Below the pieces are notes generated by a model. The model saw nothing but the letters and a program-made list of their open reading frames with translations, searched no databases and was not told where the DNA came from. Position numbers and translations under genes: made by a program. A DNA stretch of 29,717 nucleotides, from assembly GCA_002373205.1 (NCBI GenBank), contig DFJV01000052.1:1-29717 (forward strand). The letters are read 5' to 3'. Numbering within the stretch: the stretch's first letter is position 1; every line of letters begins with the position of its first letter. Below, piece after piece: positions 15,366-23,587 of the stretch. The stretch is from Treponema sp. UBA3662. GTDB lineage: Bacteria; Spirochaetota; Spirochaetia; Treponematales; Treponemataceae.

Positions 15366-15496
15366 CCTTCCCCGCTTTCCGGGGTTCCGCTTTCGCTCCA
15401 TTGCCTGGGGTTCGACAAGCTCACCCACACGGCAACGGCAACGGGTTGCAAGCAACCCTGCCGCCCCTCCAATCGGGCGTAGGTGTCCTGGCCTGA
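15366..15496. repeat. Family C mosaic repeat, copy 3
   Basis: GCTTTCCGGGGTTCCG, CGCTCCATTGC and GCCGCCCCTCCAATC match 10553-10640, but the middle has GGGGTTCGACAAGCTCACCC and an ACGGGTTGCAAGCAACCCTG hairpin, modules found also at 28500-28520 (inverted) and in family D. The rest of 15227-15557 is AT-rich with no gene. Confidence 0.7.
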
Positions 15497-15557
15497 AAAC
15501 AGTATCCATGTTTTTTAACACTTGCCTTTTTACTTGTTACGAAAAATTGATGCTTTC

Positions 15558-15896
15558 CTATTCTTTCTGTATTTTAAATTCTTTTAGGGACGTGATGAAT
15601 TGTGCAAGAAGTTCTTTCTGTCCTTTAGAAAGCATTCCGATTTCTTCAATGATTCTCTGGTCCTGTTCAGACACTGGTCTTTCAAAAAACTTTCTTCCTG
15701 TTACAAGGTATTCAACGGAAACATTAAGGGCACCGGCAATCTTTACCGCAACGTCAGCCGGCGGAATGGAGGCTCTAGCGCCAAGGTATCCTTCCAAAGT
15801 TCTTTTGGAGAGACCTGTCTTAAAAGCAAGTTCCTTTACTTTTACATCCTGAAAATCAAGTTCTGATCGAAGGGTTTTCTTAAAAATAGAATCCAT
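15558..15896 (-). CDS. XRE-family helix-turn-helix regulator
   Basis: A 112-residue DNA-binding protein. The HTH spans about 19-65: VKELAFKTGLSKRTLEGYLGARASIPPADVAVKIAGALNVSVEYLVTG, the usual Cro/CI-like five-helix pattern ending in the SVEYLVTG signature. The C-terminal helix (QRIIEEIGMLSKGQKELLAQFITSLKEF) probably dimerises. AGGAG lies about 14 nt before ATG 15896, which is long. It is divergent from the Sel1-repeat gene across a 280-bp gap that contains inverted repeats, so autorepression and control of the island operon is the natural inference. It could also be a host regulator unrelated to the island. Confidence 0.88.
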   Translation of the reverse strand: MDSIFKKTLRSELDFQDVKVKELAFKTGLSKRTLEGYLGARASIPPADVAVKIAGALNVSVEYLVTGRKFFERPVSEQDQRIIEEIGMLSKGQKELLAQFITSLKEFKIQKE

Positions 15897-15961
15897 CTGC
15901 CCGCAAGGATCTCCTTAAACCGTATTAATTTAAAAAGGTCAATTACAGAATACTTCATCCT

Positions 15962-16018
15962 GCGTATAATTAACTTGAAAAAACTACAAATTCCGTGTAA
16001 TATTTAATTAAAATACGC
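15962..16018 (+). promoter_or_regulatory. Inverted-repeat control region and candidate promoter of the island operon
   Basis: GCGTATAATTAA (15962-15973) is an imperfect inverted repeat of 16004-16018 (ends AAAATACGC). Between them a + strand promoter fits: TTGAAA 15975-15980, 17-bp spacer, TAATAT 15998-16003, giving a leader of about 167 nt. The arrangement, with arms flanking the promoter, would suit an operator for the divergent XRE protein. Inference from position only. Confidence 0.4.
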
Positions 16019-16132
16019 TGAATGTAGTGTAAAATTTGCGACGCTAAAAACAAAAAAGTCAAATTGCAATTGACCATTTTATGCATCTGCTGCGGTAAAA
16101 TTAAAACTGTGAGGGATAGAATAAATATTTCA

Positions 16133-16147
16133 CTGGCACTGTGCCAG
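16133..16147. promoter_or_regulatory. Perfect 15-bp palindrome before the Sel1-repeat gene
   Basis: CTGGCAC-T-GTGCCAG, two 7-bp arms around one base, ending 18 bp before the AGGAGG Shine-Dalgarno at 16166-16171. It may be an operator half-site pair for the XRE protein or a short leader hairpin. Confidence 0.5.
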
Positions 16148-16176
16148 ACAAAATAAAAATGACTTAGGAGGTCAAC

Positions 16177-17556
16177 ATGAAAAATAAGGGAATAGAAGAA
16201 TTAGAAAAAAGAGCAGAAACAGGAGATGTCTTGGCTCTTTTTGAACTTGGGGAAAAATATCATACTGGTGATGGCATAAAAATAGATGAAGAAAAAGCGT
16301 TCTCCTACTATGAAAAATCTGCAGAAGCAGGAAATCCAAGGGCTCAATATATCGTTGGAAAATATTTTGAAGACGGAAAATATGTCGAAAAAAACTTGGA
16401 AGCTGCGAACAAATGGTTTGAAAAGGCTGCAAAACATAATAATGCAGATGCTCTGTTTCAGCTTGCCCAAAATTATTCTACAGGAAGAGGCTGTGATGGT
16501 GATGATAAAAAAGCCCTTGACTTGTATTCAAAAGCTGCAAATCTTGGGCACGCTAAAGCTCAGTATGAACTTGCTGAGATGTATAACAATGGATTTGGTT
16601 GTGACGAGGATGAGGAAATTGCTGTAAAATGGTATACAGAATCTGCCAGTCAGGGTAATTTGTATGCACAAGAAGAGCTTGGCGATATTTATTATAAGGG
16701 AAGTGTTGGTATTGAGAAGAATTTAGAAAAGGCTTTCGAATTGTATAAAAAATACGTTGACCAAGGTGGCTGGAAGGGCAGCGTAAAAAATCGACTTGCC
16801 GATATGTACTATTATGGACAAGGTTGCGAGCAAAATGACGTAAAAGCTTTTGAATTGTATAAAGAAGCTGGCAGATTTGATCACTATGCTATGTATTCTT
16901 TAGGTTGGATGTACGAACATGGACAGGGAACTAAACAAGATTTTACTGCAGCGAAAAGATTCTATCACACAGCTGCGGAACAAGGAGATTCGAATGCCCT
17001 TTATAGACTTGCACTATTCAACCATTATTTTGATCCAGAATTAGGATTATACAGACATAATCTTTCAAAAGCAAAAGAGTATTATGAAAAGGCGATAGCA
17101 AACGGATATGAAGATAAAGACAGAAACCTTGACAAGTTAAAAAAGGAAATGGAAACCTATTTTGTTATTGAAGGGACGGTTTCTGAATGCTCAGTTAATA
17201 AGACATTTGATTTTGTAGAGTCCGAAGAAAATGAAAATACAATACGGAAAGATAAAATAAGCTTTTCATTTTCCATAACTGGTTCGGAAGGTTATTCTGT
17301 AAAGCAAGAAAACAACAATCTTAATATATTCTGCCTTCAGTCAGGTGAAAATAACCAAATTGAAGAAAGCTACATTGTGAAAAGAGAATTGAAATATAAT
17401 GTCTCAACAGAGTTTTCTGCAGTGTTAGTTCATGCTGTAAATCACCATAAGAAAATAAGATTTGTGATTTCAAAAACTGAATTAGAAGCTTTGTCAGAAA
17501 GCAATAATAATTCTAAGGAGTTGGACGATATTACAATCTCTCTGTTGCAGGATTAA
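16177..17556 (+). CDS. Sel1-like repeat protein with an unknown C-terminal domain
   Basis: A 459-residue protein, no signal peptide, so cytoplasmic. Residues about 12-312 are seven or eight Sel1-like repeats (about 36 residues; A..YYEKSAEAGNPRAQY..G.YFEDG pattern), which form an alpha solenoid for protein binding. Residues 328-459 form a beta-rich domain I do not recognise (VIEGTVSECSVNKTFDFV ... KKIRFVISKTE). Start ATG 16177 has AGGAGG 5 nt upstream. The SIR2-like gene begins 5 nt after its stop, so the two are co-transcribed and probably interact: this could be the sensor or scaffold for the SIR2-like effector. Base composition is visibly richer in A and T than the flanking housekeeping genes, a sign of transfer. 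Confidence 0.88.
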   Translation: MKNKGIEELEKRAETGDVLALFELGEKYHTGDGIKIDEEKAFSYYEKSAEAGNPRAQYIVGKYFEDGKYVEKNLEAANKWFEKAAKHNNADALFQLAQNYSTGRGCDGDDKKALDLYSKAANLGHAKAQYELAEMYNNGFGCDEDEEIAVKWYTESASQGNLYAQEELGDIYYKGSVGIEKNLEKAFELYKKYVDQGGWKGSVKNRLADMYYYGQGCEQNDVKAFELYKEAGRFDHYAMYSLGWMYEHGQGTKQDFTAAKRFYHTAAEQGDSNALYRLALFNHYFDPELGLYRHNLSKAKEYYEKAIANGYEDKDRNLDKLKKEMETYFVIEGTVSECSVNKTFDFVESEENENTIRKDKISFSFSITGSEGYSVKQENNNLNIFCLQSGENNQIEESYIVKRELKYNVSTEFSAVLVHAVNHHKKIRFVISKTELEALSESNNNSKELDDITISLLQD

Positions 17557-17561
17557 CCATC

Positions 17562-19259
17562 ATGTTTTCTGAATACAACCCCACCCATTCCGAAGTTCTC
17601 GCTATCATTGGTGCCGGTGCGACTGCAAGTCTCAGTATGCCGCCGACCAATGACCAGACAAAAATACTACGCTTTTTGTCTGTCGCTTCAAAGCAGAGAG
17701 AAGCAGAGACTTTTTTGAGAAAATACTTCTCAGGAAAAGATTTGCTAAAATTTTCTGCCTTTCTCAAATTTCTTGACGGAAATGGGGAAAGTATTTTTTT
17801 TGTTTCCGACTCTGACTTGGAAAATGCGCGGGGTGTGTTTGGAAAAAGCTTTGATGTCAAAGTTCTGCAAAAGCGGATTCTGGAACTTCGTACTGAGTAC
17901 GATTGGAATGCCTTAAAGAAAATCATAAAACTATGCCCATGTAAAGAGCACACTGACAACCTTATTCGCGATGCCTATTCCATTATAGACAAGCGGCTTC
18001 TTTCCCACCAGTCGCTCAAAGTAAATTGCTTGAACAAGGCAGGCAATGATAATTCTTCTTTCCACGAAGAAATCCTTCCTCCTTCACGGTTGCAAGCTGC
18101 AAGAAATTTCCTCACGCTTTTTATAAACATGCTTTTTGCAGGAGCGTGGTATAACATTTCGAAAGGCAAAAAATCAGATGAATTCGCAAAATATAAGAAA
18201 TTCTTCAATTCTTTCGACCGCCTTATGCAGAAAGAAGCAAATGAATTCCATCACTGTTATCCTGTTCATACTCGGGATTTTTACCTTTTTACGACTTCAT
18301 TTGTTTCCTTTAACTTTGAAATGGTCTTTCCTTGGATTTTTATGAATTCCCATTACGAACTGAATCACCATCCACCTTACATTCAGGACCATCCTCTAAA
18401 ACTTTGGCTTGATTACGGTGTGGAACATCGTGGGCGAAAGATTGAGGGAAATAGAATAGAAGCGACTCTAGAATTTACCGAGAGTGTAGCAAGCCGGGAA
18501 AACGAGGATGACCACATAGGAACTCCGCTCAACCGTGCGGGAAAATTTTATTTTGCTCACGGCTCATCTAACTGGCGTGAATGTCCTGTCTGCGGGAGAA
18601 TGACTTTTTTCCACGGAAACAATCACTGGGGAGATTATAAATCAAAGCAGTTGATTCCAAGTTTTCCTATTCCCCTGTTTGACTCCGATAAAATTGAAGA
18701 AAATGAATTTACTCATCAAGAAAATAACTGGCGCAAGGAACTAAAATATGATTCCCTGCAATGTATGCACTGTGGCTCGGAAACCAAAGCCTTCGATGCT
18801 CCCATGATTATGCAGACAATGTACAAGTCTACACCAACATCCTTCTTGGAAGAAATCCAGCGGAATGTAAAAGTGAGTTTGGGAAAAGCAAGGCATATTG
18901 TTTTGCTTGGCTACAGTTTGCCGGTTGATGATACAATCTGGCAACATGCATTTGCAGAGGGGGTGCGCTCCCGACAAGAAGGAAACGAGGCCTTTTGCTC
19001 TGTGGTCGTAGGGTACAAGGGCGAGCTGCGTTGGATTTATCCAGATGAGCTTGATTCCTTTATCAAGCAGAATACAAATAAGGGCGAAGGGTATGGAATT
19101 GATGCAATAGAGAATGCACGGGCAATCTTCGGTAAAGAAAAAGTCCGTGCTTGGACTGGCGGTGTACCGCAGGTCTTTGGTGACTGTAGTGAAAAAGATG
19201 TAACGGATTTGTTCTATCCTAATTTTGTTGAATGGTCTGGAACAAGGTTGGCGAAATAA
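17562..19259 (+). CDS. SIR2-like NAD-binding protein with zinc ribbon, probable defence effector
   Basis: A 565-residue protein. The NAD-binding fold is marked by VLAIIGAGATASLSMP at 12-27 (SIR2 form GAGxS..(S)G.P), the catalytic His in FAHGSSNW (H333), four cysteines C341, C344, C401, C404 as a zinc module in the classical SIR2 position, and IVLLGYSLPVDD at 446-457, typical of SIR2_2-type prokaryotic proteins. The usual T.N.D motif reads SFNFE near 249-253. Standalone bacterial SIR2 domains in antiphage systems cleave NAD+ to stop infected cells; deacylase activity is the alternative. A large insertion (about 55-235) of unknown fold splits the domain. It lies 5 nt after the Sel1-repeat gene with only a weak ribosome site, so translational coupling is likely. 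Confidence 0.82.
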   Translation: MFSEYNPTHSEVLAIIGAGATASLSMPPTNDQTKILRFLSVASKQREAETFLRKYFSGKDLLKFSAFLKFLDGNGESIFFVSDSDLENARGVFGKSFDVKVLQKRILELRTEYDWNALKKIIKLCPCKEHTDNLIRDAYSIIDKRLLSHQSLKVNCLNKAGNDNSSFHEEILPPSRLQAARNFLTLFINMLFAGAWYNISKGKKSDEFAKYKKFFNSFDRLMQKEANEFHHCYPVHTRDFYLFTTSFVSFNFEMVFPWIFMNSHYELNHHPPYIQDHPLKLWLDYGVEHRGRKIEGNRIEATLEFTESVASRENEDDHIGTPLNRAGKFYFAHGSSNWRECPVCGRMTFFHGNNHWGDYKSKQLIPSFPIPLFDSDKIEENEFTHQENNWRKELKYDSLQCMHCGSETKAFDAPMIMQTMYKSTPTSFLEEIQRNVKVSLGKARHIVLLGYSLPVDDTIWQHAFAEGVRSRQEGNEAFCSVVVGYKGELRWIYPDELDSFIKQNTNKGEGYGIDAIENARAIFGKEKVRAWTGGVPQVFGDCSEKDVTDLFYPNFVEWSGTRLAK

Positions 19260-19323
19260 AACGGTGAAAAAAATCCAGCTTTATGTCGGAATAAAAATAA
19301 AATTTTTACTTTAGGAGGACAAT

Positions 19324-19410
19324 ATGAAAAAATTAGTTTTGGTTTTTGTTTTAGCTTTGGAGTGCCTTGATTCATTCTTAGGCAAAACAAAATCAATCGT
19401 AAAGAAATAA
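19324..19410 (+). CDS. 28-residue hydrophobic peptide inside the island
   Basis: A short frame MKKLVLVFVLALECLDSFLG plus eight more residues ending in IVKK. It has AGGAGG (19313-19318) exactly 5 nt before the ATG, the best ribosome site in the island. The peptide has two N-terminal lysines, a hydrophobic core and a basic tail: either a small membrane peptide or a signal-peptide stub left from a decayed exported gene. It sits 64 nt after the SIR2-like gene and 46 nt before the nuclease gene in the same direction. A toxin-like membrane peptide or an anti-defence guard is conceivable but unproven. Confidence 0.5.
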   Translation: MKKLVLVFVLALECLDSFLGKTKSIVKK

Positions 19411-19456
19411 TTGAAAAATCGGAAGGGAACTGATACCATACCACAGGAGATAGGAC

Positions 19457-20416
19457 ATGACCAGCATCGAAAGATGGAACAAAATAGTAGATATTTTCAA
19501 TAGGAACAAAAATTCACGTGAGCAAAATGTACAAATAGCATGGGAAAATATTTTCTCTGAATTGTTTGACTATAGTAGACTTGACGGCGACATAGATTCC
19601 CAGAGGCCTGTAAAGATGGGCGTTAGCACAAAATACCCTGATATAATTCTCCGTCACAATAATGAAGATTTGTTTGTCGTTGAGCTCAAGCGTCCTGTGC
19701 TGCACGAGGGGCGTGACCAGCTATTCTCTTATCTTGCCCAACTGAAAATCAATATTGGAGTTCTTATCTGTGACAACATGTATGTGTATGATTTTGATTA
19801 CTCTGGCAAAGAAAATAAACATTCAGTTGTCGAAATCAATTTTCTAAACGATAATCCCCTTGGAATACACTTCTTGGATTTGTTCAATAAGGCAAGTTTT
19901 GATAAAGAAAAAATAAAATCCTTCATAGCAGAGTATTCAGAGAAAAAAGATGCCGTAAAGTTAATACAAGACAATATAACTCCTGAACTTTTACGGAAGC
20001 TGGTGCAAAAGCATTTTGAGACGGACTTTGATGCAGAAACTGTAGAACTTGCTGTTTCTGATTATGAATTTAAATGCTTACCAAAAGAGCTTCACGATGG
20101 GACTCCTGTACAGCAGAATTATCCAAGTCTGCAAAGCATAAGTACTCAAAATTATAATAATTCTCTTGCTCCAGAAGTGGTCTTGATGATAGGAGATCGT
20201 GCTGTTAGCCCAAGGGAATTTAAAGACCGGCTCTTAATAAAAAAAATTGCCAAGCGCTTTTGGTACTACAAAGATAAAACTGCACCAGAACAGGATGATT
20301 GGGATGCTTCTAAATTTCGCTCGGATTCAAATCTGTTGGGGAATATTCATTCTACAAAATACAGGCATTGGAAAACTTCAGGACTTATAAAACTTGTCTG
20401 TGTAATTGACGAATGA
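19457..20416 (+). CDS. PD-(D/E)XK nuclease-domain protein (HsdR N-terminal type)
   Basis: A 319-residue protein. Residues about 20-145 match the N-terminal nuclease domain of type I restriction R subunits: E30 in an early helix, D62 in KYPDIIL, E76-x-K78 in LFVVELKRP, and RDQLFSYLAQLKINIGVLIC with the Q88 helix typical of this family. No helicase follows, so it is a stand-alone nuclease-like protein. Residues 225-319 form an unknown domain with many aromatic and basic residues (KRFWYYKDK, KYRHWKTSGLIKLVCV) that could bind nucleic acid. GGAG precedes ATG 19457 by about 10 nt. It follows the SIR2-like gene and short peptide in one direction, which fits a DNA-targeting arm of the island. Confidence 0.8.
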   Translation: MTSIERWNKIVDIFNRNKNSREQNVQIAWENIFSELFDYSRLDGDIDSQRPVKMGVSTKYPDIILRHNNEDLFVVELKRPVLHEGRDQLFSYLAQLKINIGVLICDNMYVYDFDYSGKENKHSVVEINFLNDNPLGIHFLDLFNKASFDKEKIKSFIAEYSEKKDAVKLIQDNITPELLRKLVQKHFETDFDAETVELAVSDYEFKCLPKELHDGTPVQQNYPSLQSISTQNYNNSLAPEVVLMIGDRAVSPREFKDRLLIKKIAKRFWYYKDKTAPEQDDWDASKFRSDSNLLGNIHSTKYRHWKTSGLIKLVCVIDE

Positions 20417-20599
20417 TTGATTCGCGCGGAAAGGGTGCATGCTCCGTAGCTTGCTGCTGGACTGACCGGCCACGTAGTGCCGGGCACAGTAGAAGTAAGA
20501 ATATGCTCCAGAAAAAGAAAAATGAAAAGAAATTTTTGCTCGTCATTATGCCTTTTTCTTGACATTGAATTTTTATGCAATTTTTACTATTATATTGGC
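20417..20599 (+). promoter_or_regulatory. Intergenic hairpin and tandem -35 promoter of uvrA, leaderless geometry
   Basis: A CCGGC/GCCGG hairpin (20466-20470, 20479-20483) flanked by ACTG/CAGT lies after the nuclease gene, without a T run. Further on, TTGAAT (20565-20570), a 17-bp spacer and TATTAT (20588-20593) place transcription start at 20600, the G of an in-frame GTG. A second perfect -35, TTGACA at 20559-20564, abuts the first and could use TTTACT at 20583-20588. I saw no LexA-type box. Confidence 0.65.
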
Positions 20600-23584
20600 G
20601 TGAAAAAGATTAGCAAAGATAGCATGAAAAATGCCATAAGCCCCGTCGTGGAAGGGGAAAAGATTGTGGTTCAGGGTGCCAGGGAGCACAACCTAAAGAA
20701 TGTTAGCGTGGAATTTCCCCGCAACAAGCTTGTTGTTATAAGCGGCCTTTCGGGGAGCGGAAAATCTTCCCTTGCTTTTGACACGCTTTTTGCCGAGGGG
20801 CAGAGGCGCTACATGGAAAGCCTTTCCTCTTATGCAAGGCAGTTTTTGGGGCGCATGGACAAGCCGGATGTGGATCTTATTTCCGGCCTTTCTCCTGCTA
20901 TTTCTATTGAACAGAAGACTACTCACAAGAACCCCCGCTCAACGGTTGGAACCGTTACGGAGATTTACGACTACTACCGCCTGCTTTTTGCGCGTATTGG
21001 AAGGGCACACTGTCCCAAGTGCGGCAGGGAAATAAAGGAGCAGTCGGTTGACCAGATTATAGACACAATTCTTTCTTGGGACGAAGGTACAAAGCTTACG
21101 CTTCTTTCGCCGGTTATTCGTGGCAAGAAGGGCGAGCACGTTAAGGTTATAGACGATGCCAAGAAGAGCGGTTTTGTGCGCGCCCGCATAGACGGCCTTA
21201 TGGTGGAGCTTGAGGATTCAATCAAGCTTGACAAGCAGAAGAAGCACACCATAGAAATTGTTGTTGACCGCATAGTTTTAAAGGAAGGTATTAGGCAGAG
21301 GCTTGCTGATTCTGTTGAGACTGCGCTAAAAAGTTCCAACGGTGTAATCATTGTGCTCCGCAGGGTGAACAAGGATGATGAGGCTTATGCTTCCGTTACC
21401 GCTGCCCTTGATGCAAAGGGTACTCCCTACGACCGCAACGCAGCCTACATTGAACAGGAAGTTTTCTTTAGCCAGAAGAATGCCTGCCCTGACTGCGGAA
21501 TTTCTATCCCGGAGCTTCAGCCCCGCCTTTTTTCTTTTAACAATCCCTTTGGTGCCTGTCCTGAATGCACGGGTCTTGGCGAAAAGATGGAGTGGGACAA
21601 GGACAAGATTATTCCGGATCCGTCCCTTTCTTTTAACGAGCGCGGCATTGATTTTTACAATCCCGAAAGCGAATGGAACAAGACTATGTTTACCGCTGTT
21701 GCAAAGGAGGCCGGCTTTTCACTTGACACTCCTCTGAACAAGCTTACCAAAAAGCAGTTTGACTACCTGTGGAACGGCGACGAAAACATTGTCCTTAACT
21801 GGGTCTACAGGAAGCAGAGCGGTGAAGGCTACAGCGAATACAGGAGGCCATGGCCCGGAGTGCTTAACGACATGAAGCGGCGCTACAACGAGGCTTGGGG
21901 CGATTCCCAGCGGGTTAATATGGAAGAAAAATACATGTCTCGCCACGAGTGTGCTTCCTGCCACGGAAAAAGGCTTAGGCCTGAGGCTCTTTGCGTTACC
22001 ATTGGCGGAAAGAACATCTGGCAGCTTACGGAGCTTTCAGTTTTGCAGACGATTAAATTTTTTGATGAACTTGATTTGAGCGAGACCGAGACAAAGATTG
22101 CTTCGCAGGTTCTAAAGGAAATACGCAACCGCCTTAACTTTTTAAAGAACGTTGGTCTTGAATACCTTACCCTAGAACGCAGTGCGGCAACCCTTAGCGG
22201 TGGTGAGGCTCAGAGAATCAGGCTTTCCACCCAGATTGGAAGTGCGCTTACCGGAGTAATGTACGTCCTTGACGAGCCTAGCATTGGTCTTCACCAAAGG
22301 GACAACCAGAGGCTTATAGACAGCCTTACCTATTTGCGCGACATTGGGAACACTGTTATTGTTGTTGAGCATGATGAACAGACCCTCCGTACCGCTGACT
22401 GGCTAATAGACATAGGACCTGGGGCTGGTGTTCACGGCGGGCAAATCATGGCAAGCGGTTCCCCTGAATTTGTGGCTTCCTGCAAGGACAGTATTACAGG
22501 GCGTTACCTGGCAGGCCTTATTAGGATGAAGATTCCGTCTGAGCGCAGGAAGGGCAACGGTTCTTTTGTTAGCATTGAAGGTGTTAGCGAGCACAACCTA
22601 AAGGACATAAGCGTAAAGATTCCGCTTGGGGCATTCACATGCATTACGGGTGTTTCCGGCAGCGGAAAGTCAACCCTGCTCAACGACGTATTCTTTCCTG
22701 CCGCAAGCAACAAGATTATGAAGACCGACTATCCTGCTGGTGCCTACAAAAAGATTTCCGGTCTTGAAAACATAGACAAGGTCATAAGCATTGACCAGTC
22801 GCCGATTGGACGCACTCCAAGAAGCAACCCGGTAACATACATTGGTGTCTTTGACAAAATCCGCGAACTGTACGCAAGCCTTCCAGATGCAAAGGCACGC
22901 GGCTACAAGAACGGAAGGTTCAGCTTTAACGTAAAGGGCGGACGCTGCGAAAACTGCCAGGGTGCGGGTACAATTACAATCGAGATGAATTTCTTGCCGG
23001 ACGTTTTTATCCAGTGCGACGTGTGCCGCGGAAAAAGGTTCAACAGGGAAACTCTTGAGGTTCTCTACAAGGGCAAGTCAATCAGCGATGTTCTTGACAT
23101 GACGATTGAAGAGGCTGCTTCTTTCTTTGACAGCATTCCTCACATTGCAAGAAAGCTTCAGACGCTAAAGGACGTTGGTCTTGGCTACATACAGCTTGGG
23201 CAGAGTGCGCTTACTTTGAGCGGCGGAGAGGCACAGCGCGTAAAGCTTGCAAGCGAACTTGCCCGTCCTTCCACCGGCAAAACCCTTTACATACTGGACG
23301 AGCCTACGACAGGCCTTCACTTTGTGGACATAAAGCAGCTGATGGGTGTTATCCAAAAGCTTGTGGACAAGGGCAATACCGTTGTGATGATTGAACACAA
23401 CGTGGATGTTATCTGCCAGGCGGACTACATAATAGACCTTGGCCCGGAAGGTGGTGACGGCGGTGGAAGAGTTGTTGCAACCGGTACCCCGGAAGAAGTT
23501 TCCCTTAACAAGAAGAGCTGGACCGGACGCTATGTTGCAGAAATGCTTGAACGTGAAAAGGCTAGGGGAGAAGTAAAAGAATAA
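20600..23584 (+). CDS. uvrA: UvrABC excinuclease subunit A
   Basis: A 994-residue ATPase that finds bulky DNA lesions and loads UvrB in nucleotide excision repair. Two ABC modules are visible: first Walker A SGLSGSGKSSLAF (48-60) with LSGGEAQRIRLS, second GVSGSGKSTLLND with LSGGEAQRVKLASEL. Zinc and cysteine motifs: CPKCG (138-142), CPDCG, CPECTG, CASCHGKRL, and CENCQGAG with CDVCRGKRFN. The longest frame starts at 20477, but its first 41 residues are unlike UvrA and upstream of the promoter. GTG 20600 is chosen because the -10 box is 7 nt before it; ATG 20624 is the alternative. lptD follows after 3 nt, an order I recall from T. pallidum. Confidence 0.96.
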   Translation: MKKISKDSMKNAISPVVEGEKIVVQGAREHNLKNVSVEFPRNKLVVISGLSGSGKSSLAFDTLFAEGQRRYMESLSSYARQFLGRMDKPDVDLISGLSPAISIEQKTTHKNPRSTVGTVTEIYDYYRLLFARIGRAHCPKCGREIKEQSVDQIIDTILSWDEGTKLTLLSPVIRGKKGEHVKVIDDAKKSGFVRARIDGLMVELEDSIKLDKQKKHTIEIVVDRIVLKEGIRQRLADSVETALKSSNGVIIVLRRVNKDDEAYASVTAALDAKGTPYDRNAAYIEQEVFFSQKNACPDCGISIPELQPRLFSFNNPFGACPECTGLGEKMEWDKDKIIPDPSLSFNERGIDFYNPESEWNKTMFTAVAKEAGFSLDTPLNKLTKKQFDYLWNGDENIVLNWVYRKQSGEGYSEYRRPWPGVLNDMKRRYNEAWGDSQRVNMEEKYMSRHECASCHGKRLRPEALCVTIGGKNIWQLTELSVLQTIKFFDELDLSETETKIASQVLKEIRNRLNFLKNVGLEYLTLERSAATLSGGEAQRIRLSTQIGSALTGVMYVLDEPSIGLHQRDNQRLIDSLTYLRDIGNTVIVVEHDEQTLRTADWLIDIGPGAGVHGGQIMASGSPEFVASCKDSITGRYLAGLIRMKIPSERRKGNGSFVSIEGVSEHNLKDISVKIPLGAFTCITGVSGSGKSTLLNDVFFPAASNKIMKTDYPAGAYKKISGLENIDKVISIDQSPIGRTPRSNPVTYIGVFDKIRELYASLPDAKARGYKNGRFSFNVKGGRCENCQGAGTITIEMNFLPDVFIQCDVCRGKRFNRETLEVLYKGKSISDVLDMTIEEAASFFDSIPHIARKLQTLKDVGLGYIQLGQSALTLSGGEAQRVKLASELARPSTGKTLYILDEPTTGLHFVDIKQLMGVIQKLVDKGNTVVMIEHNVDVICQADYIIDLGPEGGDGGGRVVATGTPEEVSLNKKSWTGRYVAEMLEREKARGEVKE

Positions 23585-23587
23585 CCC

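Noticed and set aside
20461..20490. tRNA fragment or attachment site at the right end of the island
   Set aside because: It folds into a simple hairpin but has no tRNA arms, and I found no matching direct repeat at the left end of the island.
20477..20599. 41-residue N-terminal extension of UvrA
   Set aside because: Unlike any UvrA N-terminus and overlaps the promoter at 20559-20593.
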